NCBI GenBank assembly: GCA_023434265.1
Contig: JAEYTA010000151.1
Location: forward strand, 1 to 7,647
Direction of reading: 5' to 3'
DNA from: Pseudomonadota bacterium
Lineage (GTDB): Bacteria; Pseudomonadota; Alphaproteobacteria; Caulobacterales; Caulobacteraceae
DNA: 7,647 nt
A model generated the notes under the pieces. The model searched no databases and was not told where the DNA came from. It saw only the letters and a list, made by a program, of their open reading frames with translations. The position numbers and the translations under genes were made by a program. The first letter of the stretch is position 1, and each line of letters opens with the position of its first letter. Below are positions 6,867 to 7,647 of the stretch, piece by piece.

Positions 6867-7647
6867 GCTCGACCGCCGTCGAAGCCAACGCCGACGGCCT
6901 GATCGGGCCGACCCATTCCTACGCCGGCCTGTCGCCCGGCAACCTCGCCTCCAGCCTCAACGCCGGCGAGGCCTCCAACCCGCGCGCCGCGGTGCTGCAG
7001 GGCCTCGACAAGATGAAGCGGCTGGCCGACCTCGGCCTGCCCCAGTTCGTCCTGCCGCCGCACGAGCGCCCGCACATCCCCTTCCTGCGCAGCCTCGGCT
7101 TCAGCGGCTCCGACGCCGCCGTGCTGGAGCAGGCGTGGAAGGACGCCCCCAGCTTCGCGGCCGCCGCCTGCTCCGCCTCGCCGATGTGGGCGGCCAATGC
7201 GGCCACGGTGACGCCCAGCGCCGACGCCGCCGACGGCCGGGTGCACTTCACCCCGGCCAACCTCGTCACCAACCTGCATCGCTCGCTGGAGGCGCCGCAG
7301 ACGAGGCGGGCGCTGGACGCCCTCTTCCCCGACCCCGAGCGCTTCGCCGTCCACGACGCCCTGCCCGCCGTGGCCCACCTCGCCGACGAGGGCGCCGCCA
7401 ACCACGTCCGCCTGTGCGCCGACCATGGCGAGCCCGGCGTCAACCTGCTGGTCTGGGGCCGCGAGGCCTGGGAGCGCTGGCAGGGCCAGTATCCCGCCCG
7501 CCAGACCCGCGAAGCCTCGGAAGCCATCGCCCGCCGCCACGGGGCCTCGGGCGTGGTGCTGGCCCGCCAGTCCGCCGCCGCTATCGCCGGCGGGACCTTT
7601 CACAACGACGTGGTCTGCGTCGGGGCGTTGGAGACCCTGTTCTTCCA
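6863..7647 (+). CDS. astB: N-succinylarginine dihydrolase (AstB), 3' partial
   Basis: AstB hydrolyses N-succinylarginine to N-succinylornithine, CO2 and two ammonia, the second AST step. It belongs to the guanidino-group-modifying (amidinotransferase-type) fold. The frame runs open to the right edge, giving 261 full codons of a usual length near 445. Visible hallmarks are 'GLIGPTHSYAGLSPGN' (12-27), 'LPPHERP', 'LGFSGSD', 'CSASPMWAANAATV', 'PSAD', and N137 with H139-R140 in 'NLHRSLEAP'. Two catalytic-triad members are seen: E176 in DEGAANH and H247 in GGTFHNDV. The catalytic Cys, near residue 365 in the family, lies beyond the window. The start is a GTG at 6863 overlapping the astD TGA as GTGA, with AGGG at 6851-6854 as a plausible SD 8 nt upstream. 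The homologous N-terminal block begins within about ten residues of this start, which supports it. Confidence 0.96.
   Translation, partial: MSSTAVEANADGLIGPTHSYAGLSPGNLASSLNAGEASNPRAAVLQGLDKMKRLADLGLPQFVLPPHERPHIPFLRSLGFSGSDAAVLEQAWKDAPSFAAAACSASPMWAANAATVTPSADAADGRVHFTPANLVTNLHRSLEAPQTRRALDALFPDPERFAVHDALPAVAHLADEGAANHVRLCADHGEPGVNLLVWGREAWERWQGQYPARQTREASEAIARRHGASGVVLARQSAAAIAGGTFHNDVVCVGALETLFF

Noticed and set aside
6794..7603. Minus-strand open frame opposite astB
   Set aside because: AstB on the plus strand is unmistakable by motifs; the antisense translation is repetitive glycine-rich sequence.

Overview
The window is very GC-rich, with third codon positions almost all G or C. Its gene content and promoter style (GCTAGG(G/C)T -10 elements) suggest an alphaproteobacterium of the Caulobacter/Brevundimonas type. 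This placement is an inference from composition and protein flavour, not from a marker gene.

Layout. Bases 1-2459 (+) hold the C-terminal ~819 codons of a TamB/DUF490 translocation-and-assembly-module protein, whose N-terminus lies off the left edge. Bases 2460-2534 are a short convergent intergenic region with a strong hairpin that reads best as a terminator for the minus-strand gene. Bases 2535-3062 (-) encode a 175-residue four-helix membrane protein of unknown function. Bases 3063-3167 are a divergent intergenic region with a plausible promoter in each direction. From 3168 to the right edge there is one tightly packed plus-strand operon: an M20-family metallohydrolase (3168-4418), then astA (4423-5430), astD (5442-6866) and astB (6863 onward, cut by the window end). 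No gene-free stretch exceeds about 105 bases. I see no RNA genes, mobile elements, CRISPR arrays or attachment sites.

How the genes work together. AstA, AstB and AstD are enzymes of the arginine succinyltransferase (AST) pathway, which degrades arginine to glutamate and succinate with release of ammonia. AstA succinylates arginine. AstB hydrolyses succinylarginine to succinylornithine, CO2 and ammonia. After transamination (AstC, not in the window), AstD oxidises succinylglutamate semialdehyde to succinylglutamate. The last step, removal of succinate from N-succinylglutamate, is classically done by AstE (an M14-type zinc enzyme), and AstE is also not seen here. The first gene of this operon is instead a carboxypeptidase-G2-like M20 hydrolase, a family that hydrolyses N-acyl-glutamates and similar N-acyl amino acids. 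The most interesting hypothesis from the window is that this enzyme does or supplements the AstE step. Otherwise the region looks like ordinary chromosomal housekeeping and catabolic DNA, and I found no clearly novel system.
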